A DNA stretch of 64,000 bases from NCBI GenBank assembly GCA_031416415.1, contig JANOTP010000235.1:9903-73902 (forward strand), in the 5' to 3' direction. Shown here one piece after another: positions 35,012 to 43,734 of the stretch; the first letter of the stretch is position 1, and every line of letters begins with the position of its first letter. Both the position numbers and the translations under genes were made by a program. The notes beneath the pieces were generated by a model, which searched no databases, was not told the DNA's origin, and saw only the letters and a list, made by a program, of their open reading frames with translations. Origin of the DNA: JANYCO01 sp031416415 (GTDB taxonomy: Bacteria; Bacteroidota; Bacteroidia; Cytophagales; Cytophagaceae).

Positions 35012-37852
35012 TTAATGGGCTTCTAGCCAATTTTCTCCAACTCCAACTCCAATTTCCATAGGAACACCCATATCGATAGCTTCTTTCATAAACTCCGAAA
35101 TTTTGGTTTTCATTATTTCTAGTTCACTTACATGAACATCAAAAACTAACTCATCATGTACTTGCATAACCATCTGAGATTTTAAATTTTCTTTTTTCAT
35201 CCATTGATGAATATTTATCATCGCAACCTTAATCATATCTGCAGCACTTCCTTGAATAGGCGCATTAATAGCATTTCGTTCTGCATAGCCTCTCAACGTA
35301 GCATTCCCTGAATTTATATCCGCCATATATCGTTTCCTTCCTAAAATAGTTTCTACATAGCCCAACTCTCTAGCATTGTTTACGACTTGATCCATATAAA
35401 TTTTTATTGCTGGGAACTGAGCAAAGTAAGAATCTATAATTTCAGCCGCTTCTTTTCGAGGAATATCTAACCGTTGTGAAAGTCCAAAAGCAGAAATCCC
35501 GTAGATGATCCCAAAGTTTACCATCTTAGCTTTTCTTCTCATATCAGAAGTAACTTCATCAAGACTCACACTGAATACTTTACTCGCTGTAGTGGAGTGA
35601 ATATCAATTCCGTTTTTAAACGAATTAATCATATTTTCTTCCTTGCTAAAAGCCGCCATAATACGGAGCTCAATCTGAGAATAATCGGCAGAAAGTATTA
35701 AATGATTTTCGTCCTTACGTACAAATGCTTTCCTAATTTCTTTTCCTCTATCGGTTCGAATCGGAATATTTTGCAAATTAGGATTGGTAGAACTTAGTCG
35801 TCCCGTAGCAGCTACCGCTTGATTATAGGAAGTATGAACACGTTGATCTTTTTTACTAATTAATGCAGGAAGTGCATCAACATACGTAGATTTTAATTTT
35901 TGCAATTCACGATAATCCAAAATATCGTTGGCGATTTTGTGTTCATAAGCCAACTTACTTAATATTTCTTCGCCTGTAGCATATTGACCTGTTTTGGTTT
36001 TTTTTGCTTTAGGATCTAACTTTAATTTTTCAAAAAGGACATCCCCCAATTGTTTAGGAGACGCAATATTAAAATGAACGCCTGCTTGTTCGTATATTTT
36101 CTTTTCTGCTATTAAAATTTCTTTTGCTAATTCCGCTGAAAAATCTTTTAACGCTTCTGTATCAATTTTCACACCTGCATATTCCATATCTGCAAGCACT
36201 TCAATAAGTGGATTCTCTACTTCTTCAAAAAGTTTTTCTAGATTGTTTTCTTTAAGAATTGGGGCAAAAATAGTTTTTAACTTGTACGTTACATCTGCAT
36301 CTTCGGCAGCATATTCTGAAATTTTTTCTATCGCCACGTTACGCATGCTTCCTTGATTCCCACTCTTTTTTCCTATAAGCCCTTCGATAGAAACAGGTGA
36401 ATAATTTAAATAACTTTCTGCAAGAATATCCATACCATGACGCTTGTCTGGCTCTATCAGATAATGGGCCAACATGGTGTCAAAAATTTTACCTTTTACT
36501 TTAATGTCATAATTTTTTAGAACTAAAATATCGTATTTAAGATTTTGGCCAATCTTTGTTATAGAATCATTTTCGAGTACTACCTTAAATTCATTTATTA
36601 AACTTTGTGCCTCTATCCTATCTTCAGGCACTGGAACGTAATACGCTTCTCCTTTAAAATAAGAAAAAGCTAATCCTACTAACTCCGCTTCTACCGCAAT
36701 TAAACTTGTAGTTTCAGTATCAAAACAAAATTCTGATTGCTCCAATAAATAGCCAATCAAGTCTTGTCGTAATTCTGGTGTATCAATGGTATGATAGTCG
36801 TGAGAAACAGTGTGAATCGTTTCATAATTTTTAGGCGCAATCAATTCTTCCTCATCACTCTCTTCTGTAGTAGTTGTAGGAGCACCTCCAAACATAGACA
36901 TTTGGGATTGATCAACTTTTTTAATTGATTTAGTCGCCAACTTTGGAGTCGTAGTTGTAGTCTCCTCAGCATACTCTTCTCCAATGATCCGTTTTTTCAT
37001 GTTTCGAAATTCCAGTTCATCAAAAAGCGCAGAAAGTTTTTCTTTATCAGGACCATCGTAATGAAGATCTTCGTCCGTAAAGGTAATAGGGACATCGCAG
37101 TGAATGGTGGCTAATTCTTTTGACATCAAACCCTGTTGTGCAAAATTGATAACATTTTCTTTTTGTTTGCCTTTCAGTTTATCGGCATTAGCAATAAGAT
37201 TTTCTACAGTGCCAAATTCTGCAATTAACTTTTGGGCCGTCTTTTCTCCAATTCCTGGAATGCCAGGAATGTTATCGACACTATCTCCCATCAAACCAAG
37301 TATATCAATTACTTGATCGACTCTCTCTACTCCAAATCTTTCTAATACTCTTGCGGTATCAATTACCTCATGTCCATTGCCCATGTAGGCTGGTTTGAAA
37401 ACAAAAACATTTTCAGTGACTAGTTGGCAATAATCTTTGTCCATAGTCATCAAATAAACTTGGTAGCCATTTGCTGCTGCTCTTTTTGCTATTGTACCAG
37501 CCACATCATCTGCTTCAAAGCCTGGAATTTCTAGAACAGGAATATTAAAACATTTTAATAATTTTTTTACTAATGGAATCGCCAACGTGATATCCTCAGG
37601 TTGTTCCTGACGATTGGCTTTATATGCTTCGAAACTTTCATGACGAAAAGTAGGTTCTGGTGTATCAAAAGCTACTGCTAAATGGGTAGGCTTTTCTTTG
37701 GAAATGACTTCCCAGAGCGTATTTGTAAAACCAAATACGGCAGAAGTATTTAAGCCAGCAGAAGTGATACGTGGATTTTTACTAAATGCAAAATGTGCTC
37801 TGTATATAAGCGCCATAGCATCTAATACGAAAAGTTTTTTAGGGGTCGTCAT
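35012..37852 (-). CDS. polA: DNA polymerase I
   Basis: A 946-residue family A polymerase for Okazaki fragment maturation and repair. Domains in order: 5'-3' FLAP exonuclease at about 1-290 (LFVLDAMALIYRAHFAFSKN, DSVDNIPGIPGIGEKTA); a linker of about 60 residues rich in Thr/Glu; a 3'-5' exonuclease domain with the first motif FCFDTETTSL intact; and the polymerase domain (LSADYSQIELRIMAAFS, RRKAKMVNFGIIYG, VMQVHDELVFDV). All polymerase catalytic residues are present. Transcribed alone. Assignment is certain. Confidence 0.98.
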   Translation of the reverse strand: MTTPKKLFVLDAMALIYRAHFAFSKNPRITSAGLNTSAVFGFTNTLWEVISKEKPTHLAVAFDTPEPTFRHESFEAYKANRQEQPEDITLAIPLVKKLLKCFNIPVLEIPGFEADDVAGTIAKRAAANGYQVYLMTMDKDYCQLVTENVFVFKPAYMGNGHEVIDTARVLERFGVERVDQVIDILGLMGDSVDNIPGIPGIGEKTAQKLIAEFGTVENLIANADKLKGKQKENVINFAQQGLMSKELATIHCDVPITFTDEDLHYDGPDKEKLSALFDELEFRNMKKRIIGEEYAEETTTTTPKLATKSIKKVDQSQMSMFGGAPTTTTEESDEEELIAPKNYETIHTVSHDYHTIDTPELRQDLIGYLLEQSEFCFDTETTSLIAVEAELVGLAFSYFKGEAYYVPVPEDRIEAQSLINEFKVVLENDSITKIGQNLKYDILVLKNYDIKVKGKIFDTMLAHYLIEPDKRHGMDILAESYLNYSPVSIEGLIGKKSGNQGSMRNVAIEKISEYAAEDADVTYKLKTIFAPILKENNLEKLFEEVENPLIEVLADMEYAGVKIDTEALKDFSAELAKEILIAEKKIYEQAGVHFNIASPKQLGDVLFEKLKLDPKAKKTKTGQYATGEEILSKLAYEHKIANDILDYRELQKLKSTYVDALPALISKKDQRVHTSYNQAVAATGRLSSTNPNLQNIPIRTDRGKEIRKAFVRKDENHLILSADYSQIELRIMAAFSKEENMINSFKNGIDIHSTTASKVFSVSLDEVTSDMRRKAKMVNFGIIYGISAFGLSQRLDIPRKEAAEIIDSYFAQFPAIKIYMDQVVNNARELGYVETILGRKRYMADINSGNATLRGYAERNAINAPIQGSAADMIKVAMINIHQWMKKENLKSQMVMQVHDELVFDVHVSELEIMKTKISEFMKEAIDMGVPMEIGVGVGENWLEAH

Positions 37853-37974
37853 GGGTTAAAGATAAGGATTTTTGTGGAATGATTCGAGCAGAGATAAGAC
37901 CTTGGGGAGAATTCATGCATTTTTTGTTTTGGCTTAAATTTTAGTTATTTTTATGTAGAGCTAACTTTAGAACT

Positions 37975-38109
37975 ATGAATCCTGACAATCAAGAGCTACC
38001 AAAACAATTAAACATTTACGAAAAACGTTTTTTGTTGCTTATGAAAATGGTAAAAATTGACCAAATGCTTAAATCTGCGGTCATTACTCATAAAAAAATG
38101 CCTGAATAA
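37975..38109 (+). CDS. small ORF paired with nucleotidyltransferase
   Basis: A 44-codon frame that ends two bases before the nucleotidyltransferase start. The product (MNPDNQELPKQLNIYEKRFL then LLMKMVKIDQMLKSAVITHK) is basic and helical with amphipathic spacing. Such a short partner directly ahead of an MNT-type nucleotidyltransferase is the usual layout of a two-gene unit, possibly an antitoxin or partner protein. The family is not recognised. Position is the main support. Confidence 0.5.
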   Translation: MNPDNQELPKQLNIYEKRFLLLMKMVKIDQMLKSAVITHKKMPE

Positions 38110-38111
38110 GT

Positions 38112-38585
38112 ATGGATATTTTTGACGAAGAAATTTTAACATTATGGCAATCATTTTCAAAAAATAATTTTGAATACCTATTGGTTGGTGGCTTTGCAAC
38201 AAATCTCCATGGCTTTAGCAGAACTACAGCAGATTTAGACATTTGGATTAAGGACAGCATTGAAAACAGAAAAAAATTAAACCAATCGCTAATTGACTTT
38301 GGGTACGGAGAAATACCTAACATAGAAAAAATAGACTTTATCCCTGGCTGGACATCTTTCAAACTTACCTCTGGATTAGAATTAGATATCATGACTTCAT
38401 TAAAAGGATTTCCTCAGGAAAGATTTGAAGAATGTATAAATTATGCAAGCACAGCAACTATTTTTAAATTAGAAATAAAATTTTTACATATCAATCATTT
38501 AATCGAAGCTAAAAAAGCAACGTTACGAAATAAAGACATCATAGACATAGAAGAGTTGGAAAAAATTAAATTAAAAAATCAATAA
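38112..38585 (+). CDS. nucleotidyltransferase family protein (MNT/AbiEii-like)
   Basis: A 157-residue small nucleotidyltransferase fold protein: YLLVGGFATNLHGFSRTTAD followed by LDIWI gives the GG-x(n)-DxD catalytic signature at about residues 21-42, and LELDIMTSLKGF gives the third acidic residue. Cytoplasmic. Proteins of this size act as MNT antitoxins, toxin nucleotidyltransferases or orphan modifiers. Only two bases separate it from the small upstream ORF, and it converges on nth. Substrate is unknown. Confidence 0.87.
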   Translation: MDIFDEEILTLWQSFSKNNFEYLLVGGFATNLHGFSRTTADLDIWIKDSIENRKKLNQSLIDFGYGEIPNIEKIDFIPGWTSFKLTSGLELDIMTSLKGFPQERFEECINYASTATIFKLEIKFLHINHLIEAKKATLRNKDIIDIEELEKIKLKNQ

Positions 38586-38587
38586 TT

Positions 38588-39232
38588 CTATTTTATATTC
38601 TTCCCAAAATACCAGCAAAAATCCTTAAGCGGACATTCTCCACATTTTGGTGTTCTTGCAACACAGATATAACGTCCATGCAAAATTAGCCAATGGTGGG
38701 CCACATGTACATATTCGCTAGGAATATATTTCATCAATTGTTTTTCGACTTCAAGAGGAGTATTAGCTGTTTGTGTTACTAGACCCAATCTTCTAGAAAC
38801 TCTGAAGACATGCGTATCTACAGCCATTGCTGGTTGATTGAAAATTACTGAACTAATTACATTTGCCGTTTTTCTACCTACACCAGGCATCTTCTGTAAA
38901 TCTTCTACATCGCCTGGCACTTCCCCTTTAAATTCATTTGTAAGTATTAGAGCCATTCCGACAAGGTGCTTGGCTTTGTTATTAGGAAAAGATATGCTTC
39001 TAATGTAATCGAAGACTTCTTCGGAAGAAGCTTTTGCAAGATCGTAAGGAGTGGGGAAACGATGAAACAATGCGGGTGTAGTGAGGTTTACTCTTTTATC
39101 CGTGCATTGAGCGCTTAAAATAACGGCTACTAATAATTCATAAGGGTTTGAATAATGAAGTTCTGTCTGAGCGTCTGGTGCATGCTCTTTAAAATAATTG
39201 ATGAATTTTTCGAACCGTTCTTTTTTCTGCAT
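38588..39232 (-). CDS. nth: endonuclease III
   Basis: DNA glycosylase/AP lyase for oxidised pyrimidines in base excision repair. About 214 residues with the start at 39232 (MQKKERFEKF). The in-frame Met at 39280 would add a 16-residue hydrophobic tail and run into the terminator of the neighbouring unit, so it is rejected. Helix-hairpin-helix LQKMPGVGRKTANVI with catalytic Lys and the downstream Asp in VDTHVFRVSRRLG are present, and the 4Fe-4S ligands CVARTPKCGECPLKDFC are intact. Typical length. Confidence 0.97.
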   Translation of the reverse strand: MQKKERFEKFINYFKEHAPDAQTELHYSNPYELLVAVILSAQCTDKRVNLTTPALFHRFPTPYDLAKASSEEVFDYIRSISFPNNKAKHLVGMALILTNEFKGEVPGDVEDLQKMPGVGRKTANVISSVIFNQPAMAVDTHVFRVSRRLGLVTQTANTPLEVEKQLMKYIPSEYVHVAHHWLILHGRYICVARTPKCGECPLKDFCWYFGKNIK

Positions 39233-39272
39233 ATTATCATTCTTCAAAGAGTAAATAAGCAAGAAAAAAACA

Positions 39273-39331
39273 AAAAGCACAACATAAATATTACAACAGA
39301 TAGTGTTGCCTAATAGTTATGTTGTGCTTTT
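39273..39331 (-). terminator. terminator of the ECF sigma unit
   Basis: Perfect 15-base arms AAAAGCACAACATAA (39273-39287) and its complement (39317-39331) with a 29-base interior. It lies 10 bases downstream of the small ORF that follows the sigma gene. Confidence 0.75.
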
Positions 39332-39341
39332 AAAAATAATT

Positions 39342-39572
39342 CTAATGACTTCTCATAAAAGAAGCCGAATACTTTAAAATAGCATCGATACTTTTTTGCC
39401 TTGGTTGAAAAGACAATTCATCTAATGAATTTTTAATGTCTTCAAATTCGTCTCTTTCTTCTGAAAGTACAGCATTGATCAAACATTCTGTTTGGAAATC
39501 CTTTTGCGTAGTTTCGCTGGTTTCTTTGTATACATTAAGGATTATTTCATTCGGGGTAGTAGTTGTTATCAT
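39342..39572 (-). CDS. small protein overlapping the ECF sigma gene
   Basis: A 76-residue acidic protein (TTPNEIILNVYKETSETTQK, DEFEDIKNSLDELSFQPRQK, AILKYSASFMRSH) with no membrane segment. It starts 26 bases before the sigma gene ends, so the two must be co-transcribed and coupled. Family not recognised. The position suggests a regulator of the sigma factor, perhaps an anti-sigma-like peptide without zinc ligands, but this is inference from context. Confidence 0.7.
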   Translation of the reverse strand: MITTTTPNEIILNVYKETSETTQKDFQTECLINAVLSEERDEFEDIKNSLDELSFQPRQKSIDAILKYSASFMRSH

Positions 39573-40146
39573 AGGCTATAGACTCATTTTGTAATTGTTT
39601 CCTTAGATTAATAAGGGCGTAGCGCATTCTGCCAAGGGCGGTATTTATGCTTACTCCTGTTTCTTCAGCAATCTCTTGAAAACTCATATCGGCGTAATGT
39701 CTCATCATTACTACTTCCCTTTGAGTTTCTGGGAGCGCTTGGATTGTTTTTCTAAGTAACGCATGAGTATCGTCTTTTATTTTAACGGACTCGATAGATT
39801 CTTCTGAAAAATTCATAGAATTAAATACCATTGGCACCTCATCGATATCTGAGTGAGGATGTCTTTTGTCTTTCCTAAAGCTATCAATAGCCATATTTCG
39901 GGCAATTCGGCATACCCATTGCAAAAATTTACCTTCGTTGTTGTATTCGCCTGCTTTTAGCTTACGAATAACTTTACAGAAAGTATCTTGCAAAAGATCT
40001 TCCGCATGGTCACGGTCTTTTACTATTAGGAAAATAGTGGTTAAAATTTTGGCTTTATGCCTTTTCACAAGAATAGCGAAAGCATTTTCGCTGCCTTTAA
40101 CATACTGCGTTACCAATTCGGCATCGCTCATTTTGTTAATCATCAT
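39547..40146 (-). CDS. ECF-type RNA polymerase sigma factor
   Basis: A 199-residue sigma-70 family protein of the extracytoplasmic-function group. Region 2 is at about 28-95 (ILVKRHKAKILTTIFLIVKD, DHAEDLLQDTFCKVIRKL, FLQWVCRIARNMAIDSFRKD). Region 4 is at about 132-190 (LPETQREVVMMRHYADMSFQ, EIAEETGVSINTALGRMRYA). It ends in TGA, one of only two such stops in the window. An alternative start five codons later (MSDAELV) is equally plausible. The usual membrane anti-sigma is missing; only the small overlapping ORF follows. Confidence 0.95.
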   Translation of the reverse strand: MMINKMSDAELVTQYVKGSENAFAILVKRHKAKILTTIFLIVKDRDHAEDLLQDTFCKVIRKLKAGEYNNEGKFLQWVCRIARNMAIDSFRKDKRHPHSDIDEVPMVFNSMNFSEESIESVKIKDDTHALLRKTIQALPETQREVVMMRHYADMSFQEIAEETGVSINTALGRMRYALINLRKQLQNESIAYDNNYYPE

Positions 40147-40353
40147 AAGAACTCTAGTTTAGTAACGTAGAGGTTTATCTCATAGGCAGCTCTTTAGGCG
40201 TTTAAATTTTTATAAATATACTTGAAAACACTAAATTAATAACAAAATATCGCTTTTGCAATATTTTATATCTCTATTATACTATAATATAGTAATTAAG
40301 GTTACAGGAATTAATGTTTTTTTCTACTAAAAGGTAACCTATACCATAATTAA

Positions 40354-40396
40354 TATAGTTGATTTAGAAAAGGAAGTTTTTTCTAAATCAACTATA
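40354..40396 (-). terminator. terminator of zwf
   Basis: Perfect 18-base arms (TATAGTTGATTTAGAAAA and its complement) with a 7-base loop, eight bases beyond the zwf stop. Confidence 0.8.
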
Positions 40397-40404
40397 CTTT
40401 TTTA

Positions 40405-41940
40405 TTACAATTCACAGAATACTCCGTCGTCGGTAAGATTTTTACAAGGAGCTCTCCATTTGAAATTGGGTCCTTCTACTCTCATGAGTTCTTCAGCTGC
40501 TTCAGGTCCCCATGTACCTGCTGGATAACCGTATACCTTTAACTCTTTGTTGCTCTCCCACTCTTGTAGTATAGGATCGATAAATTCCCATGCAGACTCC
40601 ACAGCATCACCACGCGCATAAAGCGTAGAATCACCTTGTATGCAATCTAATAATAATCGCTCATACGCTCCCGGAACATAAGCGTTTGTTAAATCAGAAT
40701 AATGGAAATCCATATTTACCGTATCCACTCTGAATCCAGCACCAGGCACTTTCATTCCGAATTTCAACAATATTCCTTCATCGGGTTGAATACGAATAAT
40801 TAATTGATTATTGCCACTATGCATTTGTTCATCGTAAGCAAATAAGTGGTGAGGAGTGTTTTTAAACGTGATCACGACCTCTGTAACACGGGTAGGAAGT
40901 TTTTTACCCGTTCTGATGTAAAACGGCACTCCAGCCCAACGCCAGTTGTCAATAAAAACTTTCATTCCTACATAGGTTTCTGTACGAGATTCTTTGGGAA
41001 CTCCTTCTTCATCTCTATATCCATTTACTTCTGCACCCTTTATGGTGGAGGCAGTGTATTGTCCGCGAATAACATTTTTTGCAATATCCTCTTTACTCAT
41101 TGGGCGAAGAGATTGAAATACTTTCACGACTTCACTACGAATAAATCTTGAATTGGCCAATACAGGAGGCTCCATTGCTACCATAGCGGCTACTTGCAAA
41201 AGGTGATTTTGAATCATGTCACGCATAGCACCTGAAGTATCGTAGTAGCCACCACGTTTTTCTACACCTACTACTTCGGCAGCTGTAATTTCTACATGTT
41301 GAATATAATTCCTATTCCATAATGGTTCAAAAATTCCATTTGAGAATCTTGTAACCAAAAGATTTTGCACCGTTTCTTTACCCAAATAGTGATCGATCCT
41401 GTAGATCTGATCTTCTTTCATGCAATTCAACAATTTTTTATTCAAATCCTGAGCGGTGGCCAAACTATATCCAAAAGGTTTTTCCACTACTAATCTCTTC
41501 CAACCATTCTCTTCATCTGTCATACCATGAGCATGAAGATTAGAAGGAATTATTTCATAAAGACTTGGAGGAGTTGACAAATAATAAACATAATTATTAT
41601 CCGTCTTGTTATCTGCACTGAGCTTATCAAGTCTGGTTTTTAACAAACCATAATCGTCTACTTTTTGAGTGTCTATGGCTTGATAATATATTTTTTGCGC
41701 GAAAGCGTCGTATTGCTCTTGGGTAACATTTTTCTTAGCATTTACCTCTTTGTTTTCAAAAACAACCTTTTTTCTAAATTCATCGTCCGACATTGCGGTG
41801 CGGCTTACACCAACTACGGCAAAATTTTCAGGAAGAAATTTGCCCAGATATAGGTCAAACACTGCTGGAATAAGTTTACGGAAGGTCAAATCTCCTGAGG
41901 CTCCGAATATTACCAGAATACAATTATTATTCTTTTTCAT
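40405..41940 (-). CDS. zwf: glucose-6-phosphate 1-dehydrogenase
   Basis: Oxidises glucose 6-phosphate to 6-phosphogluconolactone with NADP, the entry to the oxidative pentose phosphate pathway. 511 residues, typical length. Nucleotide site VIFGASGDLTFRKLIPAVFD at about 10-29; substrate/catalytic motif YRIDHYLGKETVQNLL with the catalytic Lys and nearby His. It is divergent from gnd with a 230-base gap. The 6-phosphogluconolactonase gene is not adjacent. Assignment is certain. Confidence 0.97.
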   Translation of the reverse strand: MKKNNNCILVIFGASGDLTFRKLIPAVFDLYLGKFLPENFAVVGVSRTAMSDDEFRKKVVFENKEVNAKKNVTQEQYDAFAQKIYYQAIDTQKVDDYGLLKTRLDKLSADNKTDNNYVYYLSTPPSLYEIIPSNLHAHGMTDEENGWKRLVVEKPFGYSLATAQDLNKKLLNCMKEDQIYRIDHYLGKETVQNLLVTRFSNGIFEPLWNRNYIQHVEITAAEVVGVEKRGGYYDTSGAMRDMIQNHLLQVAAMVAMEPPVLANSRFIRSEVVKVFQSLRPMSKEDIAKNVIRGQYTASTIKGAEVNGYRDEEGVPKESRTETYVGMKVFIDNWRWAGVPFYIRTGKKLPTRVTEVVITFKNTPHHLFAYDEQMHSGNNQLIIRIQPDEGILLKFGMKVPGAGFRVDTVNMDFHYSDLTNAYVPGAYERLLLDCIQGDSTLYARGDAVESAWEFIDPILQEWESNKELKVYGYPAGTWGPEAAEELMRVEGPNFKWRAPCKNLTDDGVFCEL

Positions 41941-42063
41941 AAAACAGTAAGGGTTGTACTAAAAATACAGAGTAAGAATACCCAATTATATTTAAACCAC
42001 AAAAACTTTAAGTATTATTTTTTATCAAGATAATTTTTAAATTGCTTGTTGAAAAGAGATTAC

Positions 42064-42142
42064 AGATGCTAGATTCCATATAGTAGATGATTGTATAAAA
42101 AAAATATTATCTAGTATCTTAAATCCAGCATCTTGCATCTAG
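42064..42142. repeat. degenerate ATCTAGCATCT-type repeats in the zwf-gnd gap
   Basis: An inverted unit AGATGCTAGAT at 42064-42074 is complementary (one mismatch) to ATCTAGTATCT at 42109-42119. Direct 13-base units follow: ATCTAGTATCTTA, AATCCAGCATCTT, then GCATCTAG to 42142. Low-complexity intergenic repeats or binding sites for a regulator of gnd; no function shown. Confidence 0.4.
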
Positions 42143-42170
42143 AAAAACCTTACCATAAAAAAATACAATA

Positions 42171-43589
42171 ATGAGCGAAACAAAATATGATTTCGGTTTA
42201 GTTGGTCTTGGCGTAATGGGCCGAAACTTTATACTCAACGTAGCAAGCAATAAATTTTCAGCTATTGGACTTGACAGAGATCCTGAGAAAGCCAAAGCAA
42301 TGGACAACGAAGCCAAAGAAGACGGTTTTAATGCGAAAGGAACTACTTCTTCGAAAGAATTTATCGACTCTTTGAAAAAACCAAGAGTTATCATGTTGCT
42401 AGTTCCTGCAGGAGCTCCTGTTGATTCAGTAATCAATGACTTGGCTCCTATGTTGGACAAAGGTGACCTTATTATTGACGGTGGAAATTCATTCTACACA
42501 GATACAGATAGAAGAGAAAAACATTGCGAAGATTTATGACTTCACTTTATTGGTGCAGGTGTTTCTGGTGGCTCTAAAGGTGCACGTTTCGGACCAAGTA
42601 TTATGCCTGGTGGACCCGAGGTTTCTTATAATATTGTTAAACCAATCTTTGAAGCCGTAGCAGCAAAAGTAAATGGCGAGCCATGTGTCACCTACATTGG
42701 ACCTAAATCCGCTGGTAACTATGTAAAAATGGTTCACAACGGTATAGAATATGGTCTTATGCAATTGATTTCTGAAGTATACGACTTCATGAAAAGAGGA
42801 TTAGGCCTTAGTAACGAAGAAATTCAAAAAACTTTTGCAAAATGGAATCAAGGTAAACTTCAATCTTTCTTAGTAGAAATTACCGCTGAAATATTTGCTA
42901 AAAAAGACGAACTAGGAGAAGGATGGTTGGTAGATGTTATTCAGGATAAAGGGAAACAAAAAGGTACTGGTAAATGGACTTCTCAAAATGCCATGGATCT
43001 TGGCGTGCCTATTCCTACTGTCGATATGGCTGTAAACATGCGTGAAATTTCTGCTTACAAGCCAGTACGTCAAGAAATAGAAAAGCTATATTCTTTAACT
43101 CTTGAAACACCAAAATTAGATAAAGAAGCTACACTTCAGCTGCTTGAAGATGCTCTTTATTTTAGTTATATCATTTCGTATACACAAGGTATGTCTATGC
43201 TAGCTGCCGCTTCGGTAGAATATCAATATAATTTAAAATTAGCTGAAATTGCAAAAATCTGGAGAGGCGGCTGTATCATTCGTGCTGGATTATTGGAAGA
43301 CATCACACAAGCATTTAAAAAAGATGCAACGCTGAAAAATTTATTACTTGATAAAACTTTTGCAGAAAAAACTAGTCAAGTACAAGGTGCTGCTCGTAAA
43401 ATTGTAAAACTGGGTGTGGACTTTGGTATTCCATTGGCTTGTCTTTCTTCTACCTTAACGTATTTCGATGCTATGCGCACGGGAAGGCTTCCATTAAACC
43501 TTGTTCAGGCTCAGAGAGATTATTTCGGATCACATACGTATGAACGTACTGACAAAGAAGGAATTTTCCATACTGAAAATTGGGTTTAA
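42171..43589 (+). pseudogene. gnd: 6-phosphogluconate dehydrogenase with in-frame TGA
   Basis: Decarboxylating, NADP-dependent conversion of 6-phosphogluconate to ribulose 5-phosphate. The whole gene is 473 codons, the normal length, and homology is continuous in one frame. Codon 123 (42537-42539) is TGA where the family has Gly (ED-L-Gly-LHFIGAGVSGG). GGA to TGA is a single substitution. The nucleotide site GLGVMGRNFILN, the GVSGG motif, the catalytic KMVHNGIEYG and the C-terminal RTDKEG are intact. If the stop is real, only a 122-residue fragment is made unless it is read through. It could equally be a sequence error. Partner of the divergent zwf gene. Confidence 0.9.
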
Positions 43590-43668
43590 CTTAGTAGTGA
43601 GATTTTAGTCTTGAGTAAAATAAGGTCGAATGTAGATTTGGATTTTATTTTATAATTTATAAATTAAA

Positions 43669-43705
43669 AATAGAGGAACGGTTCGAAATGAACCGTTCCT
43701 CTATT
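43669..43705. terminator. bidirectional terminator between gnd and PKD-repeat gene
   Basis: Perfect 16-base arms AATAGAGGAACGGTTC and its complement, 5-base loop, followed by AATTTAAA on the plus strand. Confidence 0.8.
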
Positions 43706-43734
43706 AATTTAAACCTAGCCTTATTTTTTTATTC

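Noticed and set aside
38084..38392. 102-codon minus-strand frame over the nucleotidyltransferase
   Set aside because: It is antisense to a gene with a clear catalytic motif; no independent support.
39233..39280. Upstream start for nth
   Set aside because: It would add a hydrophobic tail absent from the family and extend into the terminator hairpin of the sigma unit.
42537..42539. TGA read as glycine through an alternative genetic code
   Set aside because: No other gene contains in-frame TGA, and TGA ends two other genes at conserved overlap positions; a point mutation or error is simpler.
43681..43690. GTTCGAA as a tRNA T-loop
   Set aside because: It is part of the perfect inverted repeat of the gnd terminator; no cloverleaf can be formed around it.
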